Origin: Leeuwenhoekiella polynyae
GTDB taxonomy: Bacteria > Bacteroidota > Bacteroidia > Flavobacteriales > Flavobacteriaceae
Assembly: GCF_042683665.1 (NCBI RefSeq)
Contig: NZ_JBHUOO010000042.1
DNA length: 64,000 nucleotides
Direction: 5' to 3' (one strand)
A program made the translations under genes and the position numbers. Shown piece after piece: positions 26,486 to 35,162 of this stretch. The notes beneath the pieces are model-generated. The model saw only the letters and a program-made list of their open reading frames with translations, searched no databases and was not told where the DNA came from. The number at the start of each line of letters is the position of its first letter. Within the stretch, counting starts at the first letter, position 1.

Positions 26486-27970
26486 TTATTCAAAACTATC
26501 TGGGAGTTCTTCAATATACATACGTTGATAATCTTGCTTTTGGTTTTCCCGTTCTCCAATAACTTCAAAGACTGTACCATGACTTTTTTTAGATGAAACG
26601 AGACCTTTTCCTAAAATTTGATTTAAAGCTAAGCTTAAAAGTGGTTCATCAGGATCTCCTAAAGTTCCCAGATTTGAGAGGTCTTCACTCAGTTCAAAAT
26701 CTGGAATGATACCGCTAGGTGGCCCCACAACACCATTTTTATTACTATAGGTATAAACTAAAGGTTGAATGGCGTATCTGTGATTCAGATTTAAGCTTTC
26801 ATCATTTTTTCTAAAGTTATCAGAATCATAAAGTGTGATTGAAGCCTGAAATTTACCTACAGTTGTTGTCCCTATGGTTTGAACATCTATGTACGGATCA
26901 AGACCTATGATTGTAAGTTCGCTGGCAGATGCCGTGCTACCGGTTCCTATAACATATAATCGATTTAGATTAAGACTATTTATAGCATTACCATTTGAGA
27001 TGGTACTATCAAAACGATCAATAAGCGACTCTGGTTCTTCTGCATCAAAAGCGGCCTGTATTTCGGGATTCCATTGCTGCTGAGTTACAATTTGTCCTTC
27101 AAACCGACCGGTGATCATCGAAGTGAGATCTATAGCGGTTTCTACCGAACCACCACCATTATACCTTAAATCAAGAACCAAATCTTCAATACCATCTGCT
27201 TGAAATTGAGCAAAAGCTGCATTCAACTCTTGATCAAAATTTCTTCGGTAGGCGTTGTACATTAAGTATCCTATTTTGCTTCCATCAATGTCTAATGTTT
27301 TGGCGATAAACACCGGATTTTCGGTGTATTCTTCCTGAACTAGATCAAAACGCGTTCCACTAGGTTGAAACACATCGTTAGCATCAAAAGTCCCGGTTTC
27401 TAGGGTAAAAGAATCTAACGCCAAAAGTTCGCGAGAACGTGCACTTAGAGAATAGGTCCCGTTTGCGTTTGCTGTTGTTGTTAAACGTTCACCGTTAACA
27501 CTATTAAACAGCATGCCTCTTAGAACACCGCTTTCTGAAGCAGAAGTATTAGGCAACACATAACGAACAAAAGCGAAAGCAAAGTTAGGATCACCGGGAT
27601 CAAGTGCAAGCCCATAATCTATACCACTGGTTTTACTTATACCTGCAAAGCTGTTCTCAAGTTCGCGGTAATCATCTGTTATAAAACTGAACCGATCTAC
27701 ATCGGCCACTAGTCCGTCATAAAACAACGATTCAGGAGACTCAAAACCGTCAAGAAAACCATTAAGTTCTGTTTGTGTGTCAAAAAAATCGTTTGCAAGC
27801 TCTGGTATTTGTGGTTTGTAGAGGTAATACAACTGCATCCCTGAATAGATGAAGTTTTCGATTTCTAATTCAGATAAGGGTCGTATTTCATCATCTCGGT
27901 CTGTAGCGCAAGAATTCAGTAAGAATAACGCGCATAGCGTTATAAGGATTGGGGTAATTTTTTTCATCAA
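26486..27970 (-). CDS. S41 family peptidase lipoprotein
   Basis: A 494-residue exported protease. A lipobox (LITLCALFLLNSCATD) is followed by an N-terminal helical domain, a PDZ-like region (SESGVLRGMLFNSVNGERLT) and the S41 domain. The catalytic Ser is in YVIGTGSTASASELTIIGL, with a Gly-rich substrate loop LVLDLRYNGGGSVETAIDLT. It is a close paralogue of the broken gene directly downstream, so this is a tandem duplication. It probably trims or degrades envelope proteins. Met2 (27967) is an equally plausible start. Confidence 0.92.
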   Translation of the reverse strand: MMKKITPILITLCALFLLNSCATDRDDEIRPLSELEIENFIYSGMQLYYLYKPQIPELANDFFDTQTELNGFLDGFESPESLFYDGLVADVDRFSFITDDYRELENSFAGISKTSGIDYGLALDPGDPNFAFAFVRYVLPNTSASESGVLRGMLFNSVNGERLTTTANANGTYSLSARSRELLALDSFTLETGTFDANDVFQPSGTRFDLVQEEYTENPVFIAKTLDIDGSKIGYLMYNAYRRNFDQELNAAFAQFQADGIEDLVLDLRYNGGGSVETAIDLTSMITGRFEGQIVTQQQWNPEIQAAFDAEEPESLIDRFDSTISNGNAINSLNLNRLYVIGTGSTASASELTIIGLDPYIDVQTIGTTTVGKFQASITLYDSDNFRKNDESLNLNHRYAIQPLVYTYSNKNGVVGPPSGIIPDFELSEDLSNLGTLGDPDEPLLSLALNQILGKGLVSSKKSHGTVFEVIGERENQKQDYQRMYIEELPDSFE

Positions 27971-28078
27971 AGCATTTTAGTTATCAACTCTAAATTTAAG
28001 GGTTATATTGTATTTGTGGTTTTTAATGTAACAAAATTTAGTTTAGATCGTCATCCTTGTAACTAACCGCAATTAAAT

Positions 28079-28588
28079 ATGAACCAAAACGAGTTTTTAG
28101 CAAAAGTCACTCCTGTTCAGGATCGTTTGTATCGCTTAGCAAAGCGACTGCTGGTTTCTGAAGATGAGGCGCAAGATGCAACTCAGGAGGTACTTATTAA
28201 ACTGTGGTCTAATCGTAAAAAGATTAAAAAATTGAGAAGTGTAGAAGCTTTTGCCGTAACGATGACAAAAAACTATTGTTACGATAAACTGAAAGCAAAA
28301 AGTAGCAGCAATTTACAGTTAGTACACACTAACTATGAAGATCAGCACTACAACACGGTAAAAACCAGCGAAAATAGTGACAGTGTCAATTGGGTATTGA
28401 AATTGATGAAAGACTTACCCGAACAGCAACGCCTGGTTTTACATATGCGGGATGTAGAGCAATACACCAATAGTGAAATTGCAGAAGAATTAGATTTAAA
28501 TGAAACAGCGGTGCGTGTAACGCTGTCGAGAGCAAGAAAAACCATACGCGAACAATTGTTAAAAAAACATAACTATGGACTTAAATAA
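28079..28588 (+). CDS. RNA polymerase sigma factor, ECF (sigma-70) family
   Basis: A 169-residue ECF sigma factor. Region 2 is visible as RLYRLAKRLLVSEDEAQDAT followed by QEVLIKLWSNRKKIK. Region 4 appears as LPEQQRLVLHMRDVEQYTNS, then EIAEELDLNETAVRVTLSRA. It is the first gene of a four-gene operon with a membrane protein (overlap 14 bp) and two DUF4252 proteins. The membrane protein is the likely anti-sigma partner. Confidence 0.95.
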   Translation: MNQNEFLAKVTPVQDRLYRLAKRLLVSEDEAQDATQEVLIKLWSNRKKIKKLRSVEAFAVTMTKNYCYDKLKAKSSSNLQLVHTNYEDQHYNTVKTSENSDSVNWVLKLMKDLPEQQRLVLHMRDVEQYTNSEIAEELDLNETAVRVTLSRARKTIREQLLKKHNYGLK

Positions 28589-29012
28589 AATAGAAAACCT
28601 GCTGGAGCTTTATTTTGAGGGAGAAACTTCCTTAAAGCAAGAAGCGCAGTTACAGGAATACTTCACTAGTGATGAAGTAGCTCCGCACCTGGAAGAGTAT
28701 GTTCCTATCTTTGGCGCTTTCGCGAAAGCTAAAGAAACCGGTTTTAACCGTACTCTAGAATTACCAGAAACTAAAAGATCGTATAAATGGATACCTGTTG
28801 CAGCCAGTGTCTTATTGTGTATAGGTCTCTTTTTAACGTATAATCAGAAGCAAGGCTCTGAAAATGATTTAGGTACGTATAAAGATCCTGAAGTAGCCGC
28901 TTTAAAAACAAAACAAGCGCTGTTTATGATGGGGAGCTTTATGAATAAAGGTACCGGCCAGTTAGAAAAACTGGAAACGTTTGAAGAAACCGCAAATCAA
29001 ATTGTAAAATAA
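28575..29012 (+). CDS. Probable membrane anti-sigma-like protein
   Basis: A 145-residue protein. The soluble N-terminal part (about 1-68; NLLELYFEGETSLKQEAQLQ) resembles the short zinc-free anti-sigma-like domains of flavobacteria. One membrane segment follows (about 72-88; WIPVAASVLLCIGLFLTY) and then a 55-residue extracytoplasmic tail. The ATG lies inside the sigma gene (14-bp overlap), consistent with coupled expression. The anti-sigma role is inferred from position and topology. Codons for GAFAKA contain the GCTTTCGCGAAAGC word. Confidence 0.75.
   Translation: MDLNKIENLLELYFEGETSLKQEAQLQEYFTSDEVAPHLEEYVPIFGAFAKAKETGFNRTLELPETKRSYKWIPVAASVLLCIGLFLTYNQKQGSENDLGTYKDPEVAALKTKQALFMMGSFMNKGTGQLEKLETFEETANQIVK
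28716..28729. repeat. 14-bp palindrome GCTTTCGCGAAAGC, coding copy
   Basis: Identical to the intergenic palindrome at 5561-5574, here within codons of the anti-sigma-like gene (Ala-Phe-Ala-Lys-Ala). Its presence in coding sequence suggests the word itself is maintained or frequent in this genome. Confidence 0.6.
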
Positions 29013-29028
29013 TCAAAATCAAAAAACG

Positions 29029-29553
29029 ATGAATAAATTAGTAATTACCCTTTTGTTAATAGGTCTGAGCTTTACCTCTTTTGCACAAAATAGCTTTGAT
29101 CAGTTTGAAGATATGAAAGACGTTACCTCAATGGTAATTAATCAAAAGATGTTTGGACTGTTATCTAAAATGGATCTTGATCTTGAAGATTCTGAGATGA
29201 AAAATTACAATGAAATGGTCAAAAGTCTTAAGGATATTAAGCTTTTTACCACAAAAAGTTCTTACGCATCAAAACAGATGAAACTTGAATTTAATTCTTA
29301 TAAAGCCAGTCAACGTCTTGAGCAATTAATGAGTATTAAAGACGATGGTAAAAATGTGAATTTTTACTATAAGCCCGGCAAAAGTGAAGATTTTGTAAGT
29401 GAATTTTTAATGTTTATTGATGGTGAAAATAATGATGACGATACCGTGCTTATTAAAATCACGGGAGATATAAATCTTAAAGATATAGGCAAAATAGCAA
29501 GTAGTATCAACTTCAAAGGAAGTGAAGAGCTTAACAATGTAAAAGTAAATTAA
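29029..29553 (+). CDS. DUF4252 domain-containing exported protein
   Basis: A 174-residue protein with a signal peptide (LVITLLLIGLSFTSFAQ) and a DUF4252 domain (SYASKQMKLEFNSYKASQRL, followed by a DGKNVNFYYKPG strand pair). The function of this family is unknown. It lies 16 bp after the membrane protein gene of the ECF operon and is followed 2 bp later by a lipoprotein of the same family. The two are likely targets or sensors of the ECF system. Confidence 0.85.
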   Translation: MNKLVITLLLIGLSFTSFAQNSFDQFEDMKDVTSMVINQKMFGLLSKMDLDLEDSEMKNYNEMVKSLKDIKLFTTKSSYASKQMKLEFNSYKASQRLEQLMSIKDDGKNVNFYYKPGKSEDFVSEFLMFIDGENNDDDTVLIKITGDINLKDIGKIASSINFKGSEELNNVKVN

Positions 29554-29554
29554 A

Positions 29555-30091
29555 ATGAAAACTTTAAAGCTAAGTATGGTTCTGCTGCTAATTGCGACTT
29601 GTATAAGTTGTAATGATCAACAGTCCCTGCAAGAATATTATATAGACAGCAAAGAGAGCGATGAGTTTATAATGGTTGATCTGCCTACGAGTCTTATTGC
29701 GCCTAAAAGCGAGAGTCTTTCTGAAGATCAGAAACGAATTGTAGCTTCAGTTAAAAAGGTAAATCTTTTAGCTTATGCTATGAAAGATACCAGCTTTTAC
29801 AATTCTGAAACAGATAAGGTAACTGGTATTCTTAATAGTGATAATTATGACGAACTTATGAAACTTGGAACTCCTGAGCAGCGTATGCGTATATTTATAA
29901 AAGGAGATGAAGATGCTATAGATGAAGTTGTTGTTTTTGCTCAGGATAATAATAAAGGGTTTTTATTAGCCCGCGTTCTAGGCGATAATATGAATGTAGC
30001 TGATATGGTACGTTTTGCTGAAACTATGGATACCAGTAGTGCTGCTCTCAACACCGGTGGTTTTGAAGGTATAATGGACGTTTTTAAGTAA
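29555..30091 (+). CDS. DUF4252 domain-containing lipoprotein
   Basis: A 178-residue lipoprotein (LSMVLLLIATCISCND lipobox). Its DUF4252-like domain is a diverged relative of the preceding gene (VKKVNLLAYAMKDTSFYNSE, RMRIFIKGDEDAIDEVVVFA). It begins 2 bp after the first DUF4252 gene and closes the ECF operon, with a terminator 27 bp downstream. The function is unknown; an envelope role is inferred from the lipid anchor. Confidence 0.83.
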   Translation: MKTLKLSMVLLLIATCISCNDQQSLQEYYIDSKESDEFIMVDLPTSLIAPKSESLSEDQKRIVASVKKVNLLAYAMKDTSFYNSETDKVTGILNSDNYDELMKLGTPEQRMRIFIKGDEDAIDEVVVFAQDNNKGFLLARVLGDNMNVADMVRFAETMDTSSAALNTGGFEGIMDVFK

Positions 30092-30117
30092 ATCGAATTA
30101 TATAAATAACAAATTCT

Positions 30118-30145
30118 AAAAGAGCGCTAAATGCGCTCTTTTTTA
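30118..30145 (+). terminator. Rho-independent terminator of the ECF operon
   Basis: A 10-bp stem AAAAGAGCGC/GCGCTCTTTT with loop TAAAT and a T-rich tail, 27 bp after the last DUF4252 gene. Confidence 0.9.
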
Positions 30146-30201
30146 TTTAGAATTAGTTTAAACACTGATTAAAGTCAGTGTTTTCTTTAGTTATGAAATC
30201 G

Positions 30202-30209
30202 TATTTTTG
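30202..30209 (+). promoter_or_regulatory. Likely -7 element of the pta promoter
   Basis: TATTTTTG matches TAnnTTTG and lies 22 bp before the pta ATG at 30231. No clear TTTG is seen at the -33 position. The implied 5' leader is very short, about 15 nucleotides. Confidence 0.45.
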
Positions 30210-30230
30210 TTTAAACAAATTCTCCACTCC

Positions 30231-32324
30231 ATGAACAAAGGAATTTACATTGCCACACTAGAACCTAATAGTGGTAAATCTATTGTTTCACTAGGCCTGA
30301 TGCGCACACTTCTGGGTAAAACCGCAAAAGTGGGCTATTTCAGACCTATAATAGATGATAGTAAAAATACCAGCAAAGACAATCATATTAGTACGGTGAT
30401 TTCTTTTTTTGATATAGATCTGGATTATGAAGATGCTTATGCGTTCACGAGTAGTGAAATCATAAAAAAAAGAAATAAAGGTAAGTCTGGTGAAATTCTG
30501 GATACGATTATTACTAAATATAAAAACCTGGAAGATCGGTTTGATTTTGTGTTAGTAGAAGGATCTGATTTCACTGGAGAGGGAAGTATTTTTGAATTTG
30601 ATACTAATGTGTTGATTGCTAAAAATCTAGGATTACCCGTTATTTTAGTTGGTAGCGGAGTGGGGAAGACTGAAGATGAATTGCTAGGTAGTTTGCAAAT
30701 TGCGTATACCACTTTTCTAGATAAAGATGTTTCAGTTTTAGCTGTGGTCGCTAATAAAGTTCAAGAAGAAAACCTGTTAATTGCTAAAGAAGGTCTGCGA
30801 ACATTCTTGCCAGATTCGGTTGAGGTATTTGCTATTCCTTTCACTGAAAAATTAGCGCATCCTACCATAAAAGAGATTGTAGAAGAGTTAGACGGCAAAG
30901 TCTTGTTCGGTTCTGAGTTTTTAGATAATCAGACTGGTAATTTTGGGGTAGGAGCGATGCAGTTGCGTAATTACCTGACGCATTTAAAAGATGACAGTTT
31001 AGTGATTACTCCCGGTGATCGTGCAGACATTATTCTGGGAGCTTTGCAGGCCAATATTTCAACCAATTACCCCAGGATTTCTGGCATAATTTTAACCGGT
31101 GGATTGATTCCTGAAGAGCCTATTCTAAAACTGATACAGGGTCTTTCTCAGATAGTTCCTATTGTTTCAGTTAATGACGGTACGTTTTCGGTAACTAATA
31201 GGGTAGGAAATATTAAATCACAGATTTACGCAAATAGTAAACCTAAGATTGATACTTCACTTACCGTATTTGCAAAAGAAGTTTCTTTTGATAAACTCAT
31301 CGAGCGTTTTATCAATTTAGAACCTAAAGGAATTACGCCTAGAATGTTTCAATATGGTTTGATGAAACGCGCAAGAACTGCAAAGAAACATATTGTAATG
31401 CCTGAAGGTACAGACGAGCGTATTTTAAACGCTGCAGTACAATTGGTTGAGTTAGATATTGTAAAAATAACCTTGCTTGGAGATCTGGAACAGGTTAAAG
31501 AAAAGGCGGTTCAATACAGTATTCCGCTTGACTTGAATAAGATTGATATAATAGACCCTGTGAAGTCTGAGCATTTTGAGGATTATGTTGAAACTTTTTA
31601 TGAGTTACGGAAGCATAAAAACGTAAACCGCGATATCGCAAAGGACTGGATGGCAGATGTGTCTTATTTTGGTACAATGATGATATACAAAGGTCATGCA
31701 GATGGTATGGTTAGCGGTGCGGCGCATACCACGGCGCATACGATAAAGCCCGCGCTTCAGTTTATTAAAACAAAACCTGGAGTTTCAGTGGTTTCTTCAG
31801 TGTTTTTTATGTGTTTAGAAGATCGAGTTTCGGTTTTTGGTGATTGTGCGATCAATCCTAATCCTTCAGCAACAGAACTGGCAGAAATTGCTATTTCTTC
31901 TGCGGAAAGCAGTCTGGCTTTTGGTATAGAGCCCAAAATCGCAATGCTTTCGTATTCCTCAGGAACTTCAGGTAAAGGCGCAGATGTTGACCGCGTTAGA
32001 GAAGCTACTGAGATCGTTAAAAAAGAACGACCAGATTTAAAGATTGAAGGCCCCATTCAATATGATGCTGCTGTAGATGCAGCAGTGGGTAAAAGTAAAT
32101 TACCCGATTCTGAAGTTGCAGGTCAGGCAAGTGTATTGATCTTTCCAGACTTAAATACCGGAAACAATACGTATAAAGCGGTACAGCGTGAGACCGGTGC
32201 TTTAGCTATAGGTCCTATGTTACAGGGATTGAATAAACCTGTGAATGATTTGAGTCGCGGTTGTACAGTAGAAGATATTTTTAATACCGTAATCATTACA
32301 GCTATACAGGCCCAAGGCCTATAA
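30231..32324 (+). CDS. pta: Phosphate acetyltransferase
   Basis: Converts acetyl-CoA and phosphate to acetyl phosphate. The 697-residue long form has an N-terminal P-loop-like domain (KGIYIATLEPNSGKSIVSLG), a central DRTGG domain (about 210-340) and the C-terminal PTA_PTB catalytic domain (from about 370; HIVMPEGTDERILNAAVQL, DADGM-like KGHADGMVSGAAHTTAHTI). I use the ATG at 30231 rather than an in-frame TTG at 30207 that lies in the promoter. ackA follows after 16 bp. Confidence 0.96.
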   Translation: MNKGIYIATLEPNSGKSIVSLGLMRTLLGKTAKVGYFRPIIDDSKNTSKDNHISTVISFFDIDLDYEDAYAFTSSEIIKKRNKGKSGEILDTIITKYKNLEDRFDFVLVEGSDFTGEGSIFEFDTNVLIAKNLGLPVILVGSGVGKTEDELLGSLQIAYTTFLDKDVSVLAVVANKVQEENLLIAKEGLRTFLPDSVEVFAIPFTEKLAHPTIKEIVEELDGKVLFGSEFLDNQTGNFGVGAMQLRNYLTHLKDDSLVITPGDRADIILGALQANISTNYPRISGIILTGGLIPEEPILKLIQGLSQIVPIVSVNDGTFSVTNRVGNIKSQIYANSKPKIDTSLTVFAKEVSFDKLIERFINLEPKGITPRMFQYGLMKRARTAKKHIVMPEGTDERILNAAVQLVELDIVKITLLGDLEQVKEKAVQYSIPLDLNKIDIIDPVKSEHFEDYVETFYELRKHKNVNRDIAKDWMADVSYFGTMMIYKGHADGMVSGAAHTTAHTIKPALQFIKTKPGVSVVSSVFFMCLEDRVSVFGDCAINPNPSATELAEIAISSAESSLAFGIEPKIAMLSYSSGTSGKGADVDRVREATEIVKKERPDLKIEGPIQYDAAVDAAVGKSKLPDSEVAGQASVLIFPDLNTGNNTYKAVQRETGALAIGPMLQGLNKPVNDLSRGCTVEDIFNTVIITAIQAQGL

Positions 32325-32340
32325 TTAGATTTAATTTAAA

Positions 32341-33525
32341 ATGAAAATACTCATAATAAACTCTGGAAGTTCGTCTATAAAATTTCAATTGATTCAAATG
32401 CCACAGGCTTCCGTTTTAGCTAGCGGAATGGTTGAACGAATAGGTATTGAAGGTGGTTCTATTTCTTATAAGAATGCTAGTAATGATTTTTCAAAAAAAA
32501 TAAACTTTCCAGATCATGCTTCTGGATTAACAAAGATAGCAGAACTGTTAATGGACCGCGATCTTGGGGTAATTAGCAGTACAGATGAACTAGATGCTGT
32601 AGGACACCGTATCGTTCACGGTGGGAAACAATTCACAGAAACAACTCAAGTAACTGAAGAAGTAAAAGCCAATATAAGACGTTTGTTTTCACTTGCACCA
32701 TTACACAATCCAGCGCATCTTAATGGTATTGAAGTTGCAGAAGATATATTTAAAAATGCATCGCAAGTTTGTGTTTTTGATACTGCATTTTTTACTTCTA
32801 TACCTCAAAAAGCTTATCAATATGCTATTCCAAAACATTTTATGGATGATTCGCGTATACGTTTATACGGTTTTCACGGCACAAGTCATAAGTATGTTTC
32901 AGAAAAAGCCCTTGAGCATCTAGGCAAACCTGATGCAAAATTGATCACCATACATCTGGGTAATGGCTGTAGCATGGCTGCAATTAAGGCAGGTAAAGCT
33001 ATTGATACTTCAATGGGATTTGGTCCTGCTAACGGATTGATTATGGGTACTCGTGCCGGGGACATAGATCAGAGTGTAATATTCTACATGCAAGAACATC
33101 TGGGATATTCTGTAAAAGAAGTGAGCGATATTCTGTTGAAACAAAGCGGAATGTTGGGTCTTACCGGTTATAGCGATTTACGAGATATAGAGGCTGCCGC
33201 CGCAGAAGGTGATGAAGTTTGTGGATTAGCCTTAGAGATGAATGCTTACCGCATACGTAAATTTATAGGTGCTTACACAGCAGCATTAAATGGTGTTGAT
33301 GCTATTGTATTTACTGCGGGAATAGGAGAGAATAGTAGCACGATACGCAGTAAAGTGTGTAAAGAGATGGAATACATAGGCATTGAACTGGATGAAAGTC
33401 TCAACGGGCAACGCTCTAAAAAACTTCGCGAAATTCAATCAGCTTTTTCTAAAGTAAAAGTGATGGTAATCCCCACCAATGAGGAGTTGGCAATCGCCAC
33501 TCAGGTTTTTGACCTGATAAAATAA
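32341..33525 (+). CDS. ackA: Acetate kinase
   Basis: Converts acetyl phosphate and ADP to acetate and ATP. The 394-residue protein has the family signatures ILIINSGSSSIKFQL at the N-terminus, GHRIVHGG near 87, FHGTSHKYVS near 180, TIHLGNGCSMAAI near 207 and FTAGIGENSS near 320. It lies 16 bp after pta in the same operon, which points to overflow acetate formation or acetate uptake through acetyl phosphate. Confidence 0.97.
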   Translation: MKILIINSGSSSIKFQLIQMPQASVLASGMVERIGIEGGSISYKNASNDFSKKINFPDHASGLTKIAELLMDRDLGVISSTDELDAVGHRIVHGGKQFTETTQVTEEVKANIRRLFSLAPLHNPAHLNGIEVAEDIFKNASQVCVFDTAFFTSIPQKAYQYAIPKHFMDDSRIRLYGFHGTSHKYVSEKALEHLGKPDAKLITIHLGNGCSMAAIKAGKAIDTSMGFGPANGLIMGTRAGDIDQSVIFYMQEHLGYSVKEVSDILLKQSGMLGLTGYSDLRDIEAAAAEGDEVCGLALEMNAYRIRKFIGAYTAALNGVDAIVFTAGIGENSSTIRSKVCKEMEYIGIELDESLNGQRSKKLREIQSAFSKVKVMVIPTNEELAIATQVFDLIK

Positions 33526-33531
33526 TATCAA

Positions 33532-33696
33532 TCAAGCGCTTCGGGTGCGCCATAAATTGTAAAGAAGAACAATAAAAACAATCGCTAAACCTAAAAGCAC
33601 TACTGTTTTTGTAAGAATTCCTGCGAGGCCCGCAATAAGAATTCCTGCATAAAGCAGAATGACTAAAATTAGATTTAGCGAATATTTTGAGTTCAT
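33532..33696 (-). CDS. Small two-helix membrane protein, coupled to purB
   Basis: A 54-residue protein: MNSKYSLNLILVILLYAGIL, then a second hydrophobic helix (VVLLGLAIVFIVLLYNL) and a basic end WRTRSA. Its ATG shares a base with the purB stop codon (TAATG arrangement), typical of coupled genes. The codon pattern and two clean membrane segments support a real gene. The function is unknown. It ends 7 bp from the convergent ackA stop. Confidence 0.75.
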   Translation of the reverse strand: MNSKYSLNLILVILLYAGILIAGLAGILTKTVVLLGLAIVFIVLLYNLWRTRSA

Positions 33697-35039
33697 TAGA
33701 TTCCGGTGTAATTAGCCGGAGTGATTGCTTTTAATTCTGTTTTGATTGAATCACTCACTTCTAAAGTTTCTATAAATCGATGCATAGAATCCTGAGTGAT
33801 AGCTTCATTAGTACGAGTAAGTCCTTTTAAAGCTTCGTATGGATTTGCATAGCCTTCACGACGTAAAATAGTCTGTATAGCTTCTGCCACCACTGCCCAG
33901 TTATCTTCAAGATCTTTAGCAAATTTACTTTCGTTCAATAGTAATTTATTCAGCCCTTTTAAGGTGCTTTGTAAACCTATCAATGTATGACCGTAAGGAA
34001 CGCCTATATTACGCAGAACAGTACTGTCTGTAAGATCTCTTTGTAGTCTGGAGATAGGTAATTTTGCAGATAAATGCTCAAATAAAGCATTTGCAATCCC
34101 TAAGTTTCCTTCACTATTTTCAAAATCAATAGGATTCACTTTATGCGGCATAGCCGAAGAACCAACTTCTCCTTTTTTGATTTTCTGCTTAAAATATTCC
34201 ATAGAAATATACTGCCAGAAATCACGATCAAGATCTAATAAGATGGTGTTGATGCGTTTAATATTGTCAAAAAGAGCAGCCATATGATCGTAGTGTTCGA
34301 TCTGGGTAGTAGGGAAGGAGTGGTGTAATTTTAAAGTCCCGCTTACAAAAGAGTTACCAAAAGCTTTCCAGTCAATCTCTGGGTACGCTACGTGGTGAGC
34401 ATTATAATTACCGGTTGCTCCGCCAAATTTTGCAGCACTGGGTACCTCTTTTAAGAGACGAATTTGCTCCTCTAAACGAACTACAAAAACTTCAATTTCT
34501 TTTCCTAGACGCGTAGGAGATGCCGGCTGACCGTGCGTACGCGCAAGCATCGATACGGTTTCCCACTCATCTGTAAGTTGCTTTAGATGATCTACCACTT
34601 CAAGAAGATGTGGTAAGTACACCTGATTGGTGGCATCTTTTAAACTTAACGGAATCGCAGTGTTGTTAATATCCTGAGATGTCAGACCAAAGTGTATAAA
34701 CTCTTTAGAATCAGTTAAGCCAAGGCCATCAAATTTTTCTTTAATAAAATACTCAACAGCTTTAACGTCGTGATTGGTAACGCTTTCAATTACTTTTACT
34801 TTAAGCGCATCTTCAGTTGTAAAATCTTCATAAATCGCACGTAATAGAGGGTATTTTTCCTTCGGAAATTCGCTAAGCTGAGGCAAAGGGATTTCACATA
34901 AGGCGATAAAATATTCGATTTCTACTTTGACACGATATTTTATAAGTGCTTTTTCAGAAAAATAAGCCGAAAGTGATTCGGTTTTACTTGAATATCTGCC
35001 GTCTATAGGTGAAACGGCTTCTAATGAAGATAAAGACAT
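33696..35039 (-). CDS. purB: Adenylosuccinate lyase
   Basis: Cleaves SAICAR and adenylosuccinate in purine synthesis, releasing fumarate. The 447-residue protein has the fumarase/aspartase superfamily signature GSSAMPHKVNPIDFENSEGN (catalytic Ser loop), the ARTHGQPASPTRLGKE motif near 165 and FIHFGLTSQDINNTAIPLSL near 112. The start MSLSSLEAVSPIDGRYSSKT is standard. It is followed by the coupled 54-residue membrane protein. Confidence 0.97.
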   Translation of the reverse strand: MSLSSLEAVSPIDGRYSSKTESLSAYFSEKALIKYRVKVEIEYFIALCEIPLPQLSEFPKEKYPLLRAIYEDFTTEDALKVKVIESVTNHDVKAVEYFIKEKFDGLGLTDSKEFIHFGLTSQDINNTAIPLSLKDATNQVYLPHLLEVVDHLKQLTDEWETVSMLARTHGQPASPTRLGKEIEVFVVRLEEQIRLLKEVPSAAKFGGATGNYNAHHVAYPEIDWKAFGNSFVSGTLKLHHSFPTTQIEHYDHMAALFDNIKRINTILLDLDRDFWQYISMEYFKQKIKKGEVGSSAMPHKVNPIDFENSEGNLGIANALFEHLSAKLPISRLQRDLTDSTVLRNIGVPYGHTLIGLQSTLKGLNKLLLNESKFAKDLEDNWAVVAEAIQTILRREGYANPYEALKGLTRTNEAITQDSMHRFIETLEVSDSIKTELKAITPANYTGI

Positions 35040-35162
35040 AGTTGCTTTTATAGTTAAAAGCGCAAATATACACAGCTACTTGCTAGCAACAAACCAGAAT
35101 TTGAAGTAAACTCCTTGTACGGGCTTAAAAGGACTTAATCTAGATAATTGAAACGGGTTTAG

